Shown here piece after piece: positions 1 to 5,941 of a stretch of 37,749 bases of DNA. The first letter of the stretch is position 1; each line of letters begins with the position of its first letter. Below the pieces are notes generated by a model. The model did not search any database and was not told the DNA's origin. It saw nothing but the letters and a program-made list of their open reading frames with translations. Source of the stretch: Terriglobia bacterium (GTDB lineage: Bacteria; Acidobacteriota; Terriglobia; Bryobacterales; Bryobacteraceae); the NCBI GenBank assembly GCA_025350105.1, contig JANXYJ010000099.1, forward strand, positions 1 to 37,749, given 5' to 3'. Both the position numbers and the translations under genes were made by a program.

Positions 1-509
1 CTTCCGGCGTGCTCAGTGACTTGAAGAAAGTTGTTCCGGGAACTGAAAATATAAAGACCATCAGTTACACGATCCGGCCAAACTATCAGCGCCCGAAGTC
101 AGGGGCTCCCCGAATGATCGCCAACTACACGGCCTCAAATACGATTGAGGTAACTCTGAACGATTTGACCCAAGTGGGAAAAGTAATCGACGCGGTTTTG
201 CAGTCTGGCGCAAACATTATCCAGAAGGTTCAGTTTGGGTTGAAGAACCCACAGGTTCCACGCCTGCAAGCTCTACGTGAGGCGGCGGCCCATGCCAAGG
301 CAAGTGCGGAGGCAATCGCAGCGGGTCTCGACGTTCATATTGTGCACGTATTGTCGGTTGCCGAAACACTTCCAAACGAACGCTTCGCAATAGCGACGAG
401 GACTTCAACCCAATTGAGTCTAAATTTTGCTGCTCCCGAAACCGAGGTAGCGCCTGGCAATATCGAGACGAGTGTTGTCGTTACATTAAGGGCTGAGATT
501 AGCCAATAG
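1..509 (+). CDS. SIMPL-domain (DUF541) protein, 5'-truncated by the window edge
   Basis: The frame is open from base 3 to a TAG at 507-509, so this is the C-terminal part (about 169 residues) of a longer protein whose start lies outside the window. The GTG at position 9 is probably an internal codon. The visible part has the alternating beta and alpha pattern of SIMPL/DUF541 proteins: a strand ending in NYTASNTIEVTL, a helix containing GKVIDAVLQSGAN, then a long helix rich in Ala (REAAAHAKASAEAIAAGL) and a final strand VVVTLRAEI. Members are usually secreted or periplasmic and form oligomeric barrels; their biochemical role is poorly defined. The signal peptide cannot be seen here. Family assignment is good; function is unknown. 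Confidence 0.72.
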   Translation, partial: SGVLSDLKKVVPGTENIKTISYTIRPNYQRPKSGAPRMIANYTASNTIEVTLNDLTQVGKVIDAVLQSGANIIQKVQFGLKNPQVPRLQALREAAAHAKASAEAIAAGLDVHIVHVLSVAETLPNERFAIATRTSTQLSLNFAAPETEVAPGNIETSVVVTLRAEISQ

Positions 510-618
510 CGCGCTCTCCTCTGTTTAGCAGCACAGCATGACCTCGCGATCCATCCATCCGCCAGAGCCAATCGTTTTCAGAATCGACACCCTTCCCGTC
601 CATAACGCTCCGCGTGTT

Positions 619-629
619 ACGATATTCGT
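619..629. promoter_or_regulatory. Short palindrome directly before higB (possible autoregulatory operator)
   Basis: ACGA-TAT-TCGT is an 11 bp palindrome that touches the GTG start of higB. HigBA modules are normally repressed by HigA binding to palindromes near the promoter. No convincing Shine-Dalgarno lies before the GTG, so the mRNA might be leaderless with TACGAT (618-623) as a weak -10. The arms are only 4 bp, so chance is a real possibility. Confidence 0.25.
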
Positions 630-908
630 GTGATCCGTTCGTTCCGTGACAAAACCACTGAAGCGGTTTTTCGCCAGCAGCGGGTCCGGCAATTTCAACA
701 GGTAGCAGTAGTGGCTTTGCGAAGACTAGTCCAGATCGACAGTGCGGATGAATTGCGCGATCTGGCCTCTCCTCCCGCCAACCGCTTAGAGGCGCTACAT
801 GGTGATCGCACCGGTCAATACAGCGTTCGCGTGAACGATCAATACCGCGTCTGTTTTCGATGGAAAGATGGGCATGCATACGATGTGGAGCTGACGGATT
901 ATCACTAA
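630..908 (+). CDS. higB: HigB-family toxin (RelE/ParE-like mRNA interferase)
   Basis: This 92-residue protein matches the HigB/RelE fold in size and pattern. It begins IRSFRDKTTEAVF, continues through a helix containing RRLVQIDSADELRDLASPPANRLEAL, and ends with the core strands GQYSVRVNDQYRVCFRWKDGHAYDVELTDYH, where the conserved Arg and the closing DYH are characteristic of HigB toxins. HigB cleaves mRNA at the ribosome and is neutralised by HigA. The start is a GTG without a clear Shine-Dalgarno. The toxin-first order, with the antitoxin 21 bp downstream, is the typical higBA arrangement, so both are probably one transcript repressed by HigA. The module looks intact. Confidence 0.9.
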   Translation: MIRSFRDKTTEAVFRQQRVRQFQQVAVVALRRLVQIDSADELRDLASPPANRLEALHGDRTGQYSVRVNDQYRVCFRWKDGHAYDVELTDYH

Positions 909-929
909 CAAAGAATGAGGATCAAACAA

Positions 930-1226
930 ATGAGCACAATCCCCTTTCCGCACCCCGGCGAAACCATTCGCGAGGACTATCTCAAACCCCTCGGCATGAG
1001 TGTCAACCGCCTTGCACTCGAACTGCGCGTTCCCGCAACTCGCATGGCGGAGATCGTACACGGCCGCCGCGGCATCACCGCGGATACTGCTCTGCGCTTG
1101 GCCCGCTACTTCAATACGACGCCCAGGTTCTGGCTGAATTTACAGGCGTCTTACGATCTGGCCAGCGCGGCAAAATCCAAAGCGCGGGAGATCCAGCGCA
1201 CGGTGCGCCCACGGGCCGCCGCCTAA
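930..1226 (+). CDS. higA: HigA-family antitoxin, XRE helix-turn-helix
   Basis: The protein (98 residues from this start) opens with the HigA signature IPFPHPGETIREDYLKPLGMS, followed by an XRE-type helix-turn-helix (NRLALELRVPATRMAEIVHGRRGITADTALRLARYF) and the typical FWLNLQASYDL segment. It should bind HigB and repress the higBA promoter. An earlier in-frame ATG at 915 would add five residues, but GAGGA at 917-921 sits 8 bases before the ATG at 930, which decides the start. The C-terminus has a short basic Ala/Arg-rich tail. It ends 18 bp from the end of the convergent MBL gene. Confidence 0.92.
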   Translation: MSTIPFPHPGETIREDYLKPLGMSVNRLALELRVPATRMAEIVHGRRGITADTALRLARYFNTTPRFWLNLQASYDLASAAKSKAREIQRTVRPRAAA

Positions 1227-1244
1227 CCGCGGAGCCCCGAACGA

Positions 1245-2234
1245 CTACTTCCCCGCCTGCACCAACTTCAATCGCGCTGCTTGTGCGCACTCGCCGGTTA
1301 CTGTGAAATAGCGTGCCACGGCATCTTTCCCAATCTCGAAAGTATGCGGCTCGCCGGGTTTGCGCAAGGCCAGCATCTTGATTTTGGGAACGGCGGAATC
1401 GAACTCCGTGTGGTTCGACATCAGAATGGTGGCGTTCGCGGCAGCCGCGGCTGCCGCCATCTTTTCCTGGGACCTTATGTAAATATCGAAGTTCGGCACT
1501 GTACTGGGGAAATTGAACGCCGTGCCTCCGGAGTACGCTACGTTCACCGGCTTCCCATTGTCTTTCACAGTGAAGAGCATCGATAAAGTCCCCGGCGTAT
1601 GGCCCGGTGTGGTAACCAGCGTCACCGTACTCCCGCCCAGCGTAATCTTCTGGCCGTCGTCGGCCACGATATCGCGCTTCGGTTTGCCTTCAGGAAACGC
1701 GTTGACAGACCTTTCGATCAACTCCCAATCCGGTGCGCCCATCACGATCCGCGCCTTATAGCGATCCTGCAGCAGTTTGGCACCGCCGACGTGATCGCCA
1801 TGCGCGTGGCTGATGATCACGTACTTAATGGTGCCCGGATCCAGGCCCAGCTTCTTCAATCCGCCGATGATTTCCTCCTCGGAGTTATACGTGAAGATCG
1901 TGTCAATGATGATGATGCCTTCTGGCGTGGTCAACGCCCAGGCATTGTGAATTTTGGAGCCGACGAAGTAAAGGTTGTCAAATACCTTCGCCGGTTCGAT
2001 GAACCAAGTGTCGCGAGCGGGCGCTGGGCCCGGCGCGGCATCGCGAATGCCGGTGATGTTGGGCGGCGCCACGCACAAACGGGCCAAGGTGGCGGTGAAA
2101 TCAGACCCAGCCGCGTTTCTGGCCGCAATCAAATGCGCGTCAATGGCGTCGGGGGCAGTCTGTGCCAACGCACCGGCACTCAAGCTACAAAAAATGGCAA
2201 TCGTTGTCCGGATACCAACCGCGAGGTTCTTCAT
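1245..2234 (-). CDS. Periplasmic metallo-beta-lactamase-fold hydrolase, subclass B3-like
   Basis: From the ATG at 2234 the product is 329 residues with a signal peptide (hydrophobic stretch about residues 9-24, cleavage after ALAQ). Zinc-ligand motifs are complete: HAHGDH at 143-148, the GHTPG histidine at 212 and SNHTEFD with His 275. The overall pattern resembles B3 beta-lactamases and related periplasmic lactone or quorum-signal hydrolases, so the substrate cannot be assigned. The open frame extends upstream to 2369, but those 45 residues are low-complexity (TTTGTATGAA) and come from a repeated intergenic segment, so the internal Met followed by a proper signal peptide was chosen. The gene is divergent from capA-like, with about 120 bp between the two starts. 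Confidence 0.85.
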   Translation of the reverse strand: MKNLAVGIRTTIAIFCSLSAGALAQTAPDAIDAHLIAARNAAGSDFTATLARLCVAPPNITGIRDAAPGPAPARDTWFIEPAKVFDNLYFVGSKIHNAWALTTPEGIIIIDTIFTYNSEEEIIGGLKKLGLDPGTIKYVIISHAHGDHVGGAKLLQDRYKARIVMGAPDWELIERSVNAFPEGKPKRDIVADDGQKITLGGSTVTLVTTPGHTPGTLSMLFTVKDNGKPVNVAYSGGTAFNFPSTVPNFDIYIRSQEKMAAAAAAANATILMSNHTEFDSAVPKIKMLALRKPGEPHTFEIGKDAVARYFTVTGECAQAARLKLVQAGK

Positions 2235-2307
2235 GACATATTTCTCAATTCTCTGGTTCTCCCCATTCTCCGTCCGCGAGGATATCATGCGCGCCGGGTT
2301 TATCGCT

Positions 2308-2343
2308 GCGCCCGTCGCTGTGCCCGTCGTTGTGCCCGGTGCT
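2308..2343. repeat. 12 bp tandem repeat (three units) in a divergent promoter region
   Basis: Three imperfect copies of a 12-base unit (GTGCCCGTCGTT type) lie between the MBL start at 2234 and the capA-like start at 2355. They sit where promoters for both genes are expected, so copy number could alter spacing or expression. Confidence 0.6.
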
Positions 2344-2354
2344 AAAATCCCCCT

Positions 2355-3620
2355 GTGAAGCTGCGACATTTCCTCCTGCTACTCTTGCCCGCGCTGCTCT
2401 GCGCAGCTGACCAACCTTGGCCGTGGTCTAAAACCGGCGGCAAAGATGTCACGCTTCTGCTGGTCGGCGACATCAACATCCAGCATCGCGCTGACCCCGC
2501 CTCCGCTTTTGCCAACGTCCGCGCCACTCTGAACCGCGCCGATTTGGTATACGGGAATCTCGAAGGCCTGCTTATCAAATCCGAAGGACCCGCCCGCGAC
2601 ATCCCCGACAAAAGCGGTTGGCAGCACATTGGACCCGAAGCCGTCCAAGCGCTGAAGGCCGGCAACATCCGCGTGGTGGGAGTGGCCAACAACGTGGCCT
2701 ATGGTCCCGAAAACATCATGAAGTCGCTGGCGGTTCTCGACGCCGCACAAATCGCCCACACCGGCGCCGGCGCAGACCTCGACGCCGCGCACGCGCCTGC
2801 CATCGTCACCGTGAAGGGCGTGAAAATCGGCTTTCTGCAGTACACCGCCAAGTGGTACGCACAGGATCACCAAATCGCCACCGCAACTCGCGCGGGTGTC
2901 GCTCGCATCATGTCCAAAGACGGCTCCACGCTTGACGAAGGCGATCTTGCCCGTCTCCGTGACGACATTCGCCGCCTGCGTTCGCAAGTGGACGTTGTCA
3001 TCGTTTCCAGTCACAACCGCGACGGCGCCGGGCGGCCTCTGCCCGAAGATATTCTGGCTGAAACCCGTCCCATCGCCGCGCCGCCCGCCGACAACGATCC
3101 TTCGCTCACCGCACCTATTCCGCTAGGCCCGCGCTTTTCCGAAGCCGAAGAATACGAAAAAGTTTTGGCGCACGCCGCCATCAATGCCGGGGCCGATATC
3201 GTCTACGGCCACGGTTCACACGTGATGCAGGGCGTAGAAGTCTACCAAGGCAAGCCGGTGATGTGGTGCCTGGGCAACTTCGCCACAGACTGGGTCCGCA
3301 TGAAACCCAACAAAGAAGGCCTGGTGGCGCGTGTTGTCATCCACAACAAACGCGTCGCGAAAGTCTCGCTGGTGCCCGTCACTCGCGAGGATGGAACCAA
3401 TGAAGACAGAACCAATGAAGACAGAACCAGCAACGTGACAATGCTCGACCCCGCCAGTGGCGCAGGCGCGGCGGCCATGCAGAAAGTGCAACGCCTGTCT
3501 GGCGGAACGCCAATACGCATTGACGGCCATGAAGCCGTGCTCGTTGGACCCAAGATTGCATCTCTCGAATTGGAGGTGCAATGTCCGGCGACATGTCCGG
3601 CGACGTCGCCTGCTCGCTGA
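2355..3620 (+). CDS. CapA-family (PGA_cap) secreted metallophosphoesterase-like protein
   Basis: The 421-residue protein starts with a signal peptide (KLRHFLLLLLPALLCAADQ). It has the CapA order of motifs: LLLVGDINIQH near residue 38, ADLVYGNLEGLL near 63, a VANNVAYGPENI segment, VDVVIVSSHNRDG, and GADIVYGHGSHVMQGVEVYQGKPVMWCLGNF near 280. The fold is calcineurin-like and the family is named for poly-gamma-glutamate or capsule synthesis, although many members have unknown roles. Two positions usually occupied by His are altered: ANNH reads ANNV, and the HWG-type strand end reads SSHNRDG. The C-terminal tail contains a 15 bp repeat coding EDGTN-EDRTN-EDRTS and a Pro/Cys-rich end. No capsule genes are nearby, so a capsule role is not supported by context. 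Confidence 0.82.
   Translation: MKLRHFLLLLLPALLCAADQPWPWSKTGGKDVTLLLVGDINIQHRADPASAFANVRATLNRADLVYGNLEGLLIKSEGPARDIPDKSGWQHIGPEAVQALKAGNIRVVGVANNVAYGPENIMKSLAVLDAAQIAHTGAGADLDAAHAPAIVTVKGVKIGFLQYTAKWYAQDHQIATATRAGVARIMSKDGSTLDEGDLARLRDDIRRLRSQVDVVIVSSHNRDGAGRPLPEDILAETRPIAAPPADNDPSLTAPIPLGPRFSEAEEYEKVLAHAAINAGADIVYGHGSHVMQGVEVYQGKPVMWCLGNFATDWVRMKPNKEGLVARVVIHNKRVAKVSLVPVTREDGTNEDRTNEDRTSNVTMLDPASGAGAAAMQKVQRLSGGTPIRIDGHEAVLVGPKIASLELEVQCPATCPATSPAR
3387..3431 (+). repeat. 15 bp in-frame tandem repeat inside the CapA-like gene
   Basis: Three 15-base units code EDGTN, EDRTN and EDRTS. The last two units are nearly identical, suggesting a recent slippage expansion in a linker that tolerates length changes. 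Confidence 0.8.
3581..3604. repeat. 12 bp perfect tandem duplication
   Basis: ATGTCCGGCGAC occurs twice back to back, at the end of the CapA-like gene. In the small overlapping frame it repeats MSGD; in the CapA frame it repeats CPAT. Confidence 0.85.
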
Positions 3621-3748
3621 CCAAAGTGGGCGTGCCTGAACCCGGCACCCTCCCGTTGTTCTTGGGCGGACTCCTGGCCCGTGTCGTGGCGAAGCCCCGT
3701 GTCGTGGCGAAGCCCCGTGTTGTGGCGAAGCCCCGCAATCCCGCGTAA
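3581..3748 (+). CDS. Small ORF with PEP-CTERM-like tail, overlapping the CapA-like 3' end (doubtful gene)
   Basis: A 55-codon frame runs from ATG 3581 to TAA 3746-3748, in the -1 frame relative to the CapA-like gene and overlapping its last 40 bases. GGAGG lies four bases before the ATG, which is short spacing. The product contains VPEPGTLPLFLGGLLA followed by a basic region, resembling a PEP-CTERM sorting signal, although the hydrophobic stretch (about 10 residues) is shorter than usual. Two repeats form part of it: a 12 bp duplication at the start and an 18 bp triplication coding VVAKPR. It may be a relic of a sorted protein or a chance frame. Confidence 0.25.
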   Translation: MSGDMSGDVACSLTKVGVPEPGTLPLFLGGLLARVVAKPRVVAKPRVVAKPRNPA

Positions 3749-3938
3749 TCCCGGCCGGGCGTGCGCGAACCGGCGCACGTCTGGCTGAGCGAAATTCCTC
3801 ATTGATGAACGCCACAAACGCGGAACGCCCTCCTACCCCCGCAATCACCCTCCAACGTTACCTGCCCCGGCAGTTGCGCGTGGCATTGGGATTGCAGCAC
3901 AAAGGGCTGACCGCGAGAGGAGATCCAAGGAGAGCTAA
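3621..3938. other. 318 bp interval: repeats and small frames, no firm gene
   Basis: Between the CapA-like and cytochrome genes lie the 18 bp triplication, the end of the PEP-CTERM-like frame and a second small frame. GGAGAG at 3929-3934 is a good ribosome binding site for the cytochrome gene. No terminator was recognised. Confidence 0.5.
3678..3731. repeat. 18 bp tandem triplication
   Basis: Three consecutive copies of CCCGTGTCGTGGCGAAGC are present, the third with one T for C change. The repeat lies between the CapA-like gene and the cytochrome gene. It is too short and has no spacers, so it is not a CRISPR; slipped-strand expansion is the simplest explanation. Confidence 0.9.
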
Positions 3939-3942
3939 ATGA
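3805..3942 (+). CDS. Possible 45-residue ORF with ATGA overlap to the cytochrome gene
   Basis: A frame from ATG 3805 ends at TGA 3940-3942, overlapping the ATG of the next gene (3939) as ATGA, a layout typical of translational coupling. The product contains ITLQRYLPRQLRVALGLQH and is basic. I recognise no family and there is no strong Shine-Dalgarno before it. It may be a real small gene or a remnant. Confidence 0.2.
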   Translation: MNATNAERPPTPAITLQRYLPRQLRVALGLQHKGLTARGDPRRAK

Positions 3943-4478
3943 GAACAATTCACAGAAATACAATGGTACTGGCACTGGGTTTTACGCCCCTGCTCTTGCT
4001 TCAATTCGGCTGCGCCACCGCACCCGAAAAACCGGCAGCGCAGGCAGAGCCGCAATTCAAGGGAGTGGTCCCCATCAACAACATCATGGTGTCGGTGGTG
4101 GATCACAACGCCCACATCATCTGGAACGCCTCGGATCCGAAAAAGGCTCCGAAGAACGACCAGGATTGGCATGCACTGGAACATGCCGCGACCACCATCG
4201 CGGTTGCTGGGAATATGATTCTGATTCCCGGCCCGCCTAAGGACGATCACGTGTGGGTTGCCGATCCGGCCTGGAAGCAATTGGCGCAAGAGGAAACCAA
4301 CGCGGGATTGAAAGCCATCCTGGCGGTGGATCACCACGACCTGAAGGCCCTGGAGGCCGCAGGCGACGATTTGGTAGTTACCTGCGAGGCCTGTCACAAG
4401 AAATTCAAGCCGGCCTTACCCGCTCACGTAGCCAAGCCGAACGAGCAGCCGGAACACTATCACAAAGCCGCGGAGTAG
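3939..4478 (+). CDS. Lipoprotein c-type cytochrome with one C-terminal heme site (cytochrome c'/c556-like)
   Basis: The 179-residue protein has a hydrophobic N-terminus ending LLLLQFGC, in which Cys25 is a plausible lipobox cysteine, followed by a Thr/Ala/Pro/Glu linker. A single heme-binding motif CEACH (149-153) lies close to the C-terminus and is followed by KKFKP. That placement is characteristic of class II cytochromes of the c'/c556 type, in which a four-helix bundle precedes the CxxCH. Several His and Met residues upstream could supply an axial ligand, but none is assigned. It is expected to be membrane-anchored on the periplasmic side. Start choice: ATG 3939 follows GGAGAG at suitable spacing. 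No oxidase or dehydrogenase partner is adjacent. Confidence 0.8.
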   Translation: MRTIHRNTMVLALGFTPLLLLQFGCATAPEKPAAQAEPQFKGVVPINNIMVSVVDHNAHIIWNASDPKKAPKNDQDWHALEHAATTIAVAGNMILIPGPPKDDHVWVADPAWKQLAQEETNAGLKAILAVDHHDLKALEAAGDDLVVTCEACHKKFKPALPAHVAKPNEQPEHYHKAAE

Positions 4479-4503
4479 GAACTGGAATGACCAGCACCAA
4501 AAA

Positions 4504-4580
4504 TCCCGTCTGCTCTTTCCTCCACAGGACTGCCTGCGCTAGTATCTAGCTTATAGGCCGAAGAAACGGAGCAGACGGGA
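4504..4580 (+). promoter_or_regulatory. Nested inverted repeat covering the ribosome binding site of the zinc peptidase gene
   Basis: A perfect 12 bp inverted repeat, TCCCGTCTGCTC at 4504-4515 and GAGCAGACGGGA at 4569-4580, flanks a 53 bp spacer that contains a second palindrome GCTAG-TAT-CTAGC at 4538-4550. The right arm overlaps the GGAG at 4568-4571 and ends one base before the ATG at 4582. In a transcript that includes the left arm, pairing would hide the Shine-Dalgarno. A promoter inside the spacer would give an unpaired leader. Structure is seen in the sequence; the regulatory role is inferred. Confidence 0.5.
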
Positions 4581-4581
4581 A

Positions 4582-5493
4582 ATGAAATACACCCCAGGTG
4601 GTGAAAGCCAGGATATTGAAGATCGCCGCGATGAAGGCGGCGGTGGTGGTGGTTATGAACAAGGCGGCCTGGGTGGAGGAATGGGCGGCATCGGGCTAGG
4701 CGGGCGGCACATCGGCATCGGCGGATTGCTGGTGCTGGGCTTGCTCAGCCTGGTATTTAAACGCGATCTGCTTTCACCGTTTATCGGCGGCGGGGGAGGC
4801 GATAGTGCCTACGACAACCCGGTTGCCGCCAGCGCGCCCAACCCCGCACGCACGCAAGCCGAGCAGCCCACCGTGCAATTCGTCTCTTTCGTCATCGACG
4901 ATGTACAGAAGTATTGGGAGCAAACCATGCCCACGCTAGGCAAGCAATATCGCCACGCCAAGCTGGTTCTGTTTCGCGATCAAACCAACTCCGGCTGCGG
5001 CGCCGCGCAGGAAGCCAGCGGGCCGTTTTATTGCCCCGAGGACGAAAAAGTGTACATCGACCTGGGTTTTTATGATGAGCTGAAACAGCGCTTTGGCGCT
5101 CCGGGGCAGTTCGCTCAAGCGTACGTGTTGGCGCATGAAGTGGGCCATCATATTCAAAAGATTTTGGGGATTGAAGCGCAGGTCCGCCAGCTGCAGCAAC
5201 GCAATCCCGCGAACGAAAATCCCTTGTCCGTTCGCCTCGAATTGCAGGCCGATTGTTTCGCTGGCATGTGGGGCCACTCGGCTTCCCAGCGCGGATTGCT
5301 CGAAACCGGCGACGTGGAAAGCGGCCTGGGTGCAGCCGCCGCCGTTGGGGACGACCGCATCGCCCGCATGTCCGGCGTGCGCGCCAATCCTGAAAAATTC
5401 ACCCACGGCTCCGCCGCGCAGCGGACTACGTGGTTTAAACGCGGCCTGGATACCGGTCAACTGCAAAACTGCGATACGTTTGGCGGACAGTAG
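4582..5493 (+). CDS. ypfJ: YpfJ/KPN_02809-family neutral zinc metallopeptidase
   Basis: The 303-residue protein belongs to the Zn_peptidase family (PF04228). Residues 1-40 are charged and glycine-rich (MKYTPGGES, then DIEDRRDEGGG and glycine runs), followed by one membrane segment at about 45-60 (IGIGGLLVLGLLSLVF). A periplasmic domain follows, with QYRHAKLVLFRDQT, a conserved CGAAQEASGPFYCP pair of cysteines, and the zinc-binding HEVGHHIQ near residue 185. The downstream ELQADCFAGMWG supplies the expected third ligand region. Length and motif order match the family closely. Its physiological substrate is unknown. Translation may be controlled by the inverted repeat that overlaps its Shine-Dalgarno. 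Confidence 0.92.
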   Translation: MKYTPGGESQDIEDRRDEGGGGGGYEQGGLGGGMGGIGLGGRHIGIGGLLVLGLLSLVFKRDLLSPFIGGGGGDSAYDNPVAASAPNPARTQAEQPTVQFVSFVIDDVQKYWEQTMPTLGKQYRHAKLVLFRDQTNSGCGAAQEASGPFYCPEDEKVYIDLGFYDELKQRFGAPGQFAQAYVLAHEVGHHIQKILGIEAQVRQLQQRNPANENPLSVRLELQADCFAGMWGHSASQRGLLETGDVESGLGAAAAVGDDRIARMSGVRANPEKFTHGSAAQRTTWFKRGLDTGQLQNCDTFGGQ

Positions 5494-5941
5494 GAGGCTT
5501 ACACGCCCCGCACGTCAGACCCCGCCGCCGCAGCGGCCGCAGCAAGCTTGACACCATTCGTCACGAACGCTCGCCAGCGCGGTCTTTGCTTCACCCACAC
5601 CAGCGCGGCTGCAAGCTGTACCGCGTCACCGGAACGCAAGGTAAGGCGATCCAACTGTGCCAGCGTCAGCTCGCGCACTTGGCGTGGTTTCCCCAAAACC
5701 AATCCTGCTGCGTGAGCTCTGACCGAAGAGCTAAATCTACAGTTCGGGGGCCTCTTAACCTAAACCCAGGTCTTTGTCCACTGAATACGCATCCGCTGCA
5801 GTCGCGACGTAATGCTCGGTGACGATGAAACCGTACTTTCGGCGTACGCGGAGTCAACGCCCACCGAACCCCGTCTGGTAAAGTAAGAAACAGTCGAACG
5901 TCCTGGCTAGCCTATTACCGAGTGCAGGCCGTTCTAAGTCT
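5494..5941. other. 448 bp interval before the T6SS block: decayed DNA, no intact gene
   Basis: The left half holds a minus-strand PIN-domain remnant. In the right half a minus-strand open stretch (5758-5853) could code KYGFIVTEHYVATAADAYSV but has no start codon and is unassigned; it may be another fragment. No convincing promoter or Shine-Dalgarno for tssK was recognised. Confidence 0.5.
5499..5759 (-). pseudogene. VapC-like PIN-domain toxin remnant (C-terminal part only)
   Basis: The minus-strand frame contains LTLRSGDAVQLAAALVW, then RAFVTNGVKLAAAAAAAGSDV, which matches the C-terminal end of PIN-domain VapC toxins (the DALQLAAAL helix and the FVTxDxxL strand). Reading upstream, the frame runs through ELTLAQLDRL and AHAAGLVLGKPRQ to a TAG at 5760-5762. 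There is no N-terminal segment with the first catalytic Asp and no adjacent VapB antitoxin in the next few hundred bases. The remaining frame has only a TTG as possible start. The likely interpretation is a truncated, inactive toxin gene. Confidence 0.65.

Noticed and set aside
915-929. Upstream start for higA at 915
   Set aside because: It would overlap the GAGGA that serves the ATG at 930, and the HigA signature begins right after the latter.
3678-3731. Possible CRISPR-like repeats
   Set aside because: Units are contiguous with no spacers and only three copies, so this is a simple tandem repeat.
3216-3848. Overlapping minus-strand frames across the CapA-like tail
   Set aside because: Their apparent repeats (RHGASP type) come from the 18 bp DNA triplication and not from a protein family.
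5660-5860. Minus-strand 63-codon frame (5666-5857) as an N-terminal part of the vapC remnant
   Set aside because: It shows no PIN N-terminal motif such as a conserved Asp after a hydrophobic strand, and is in a different frame.
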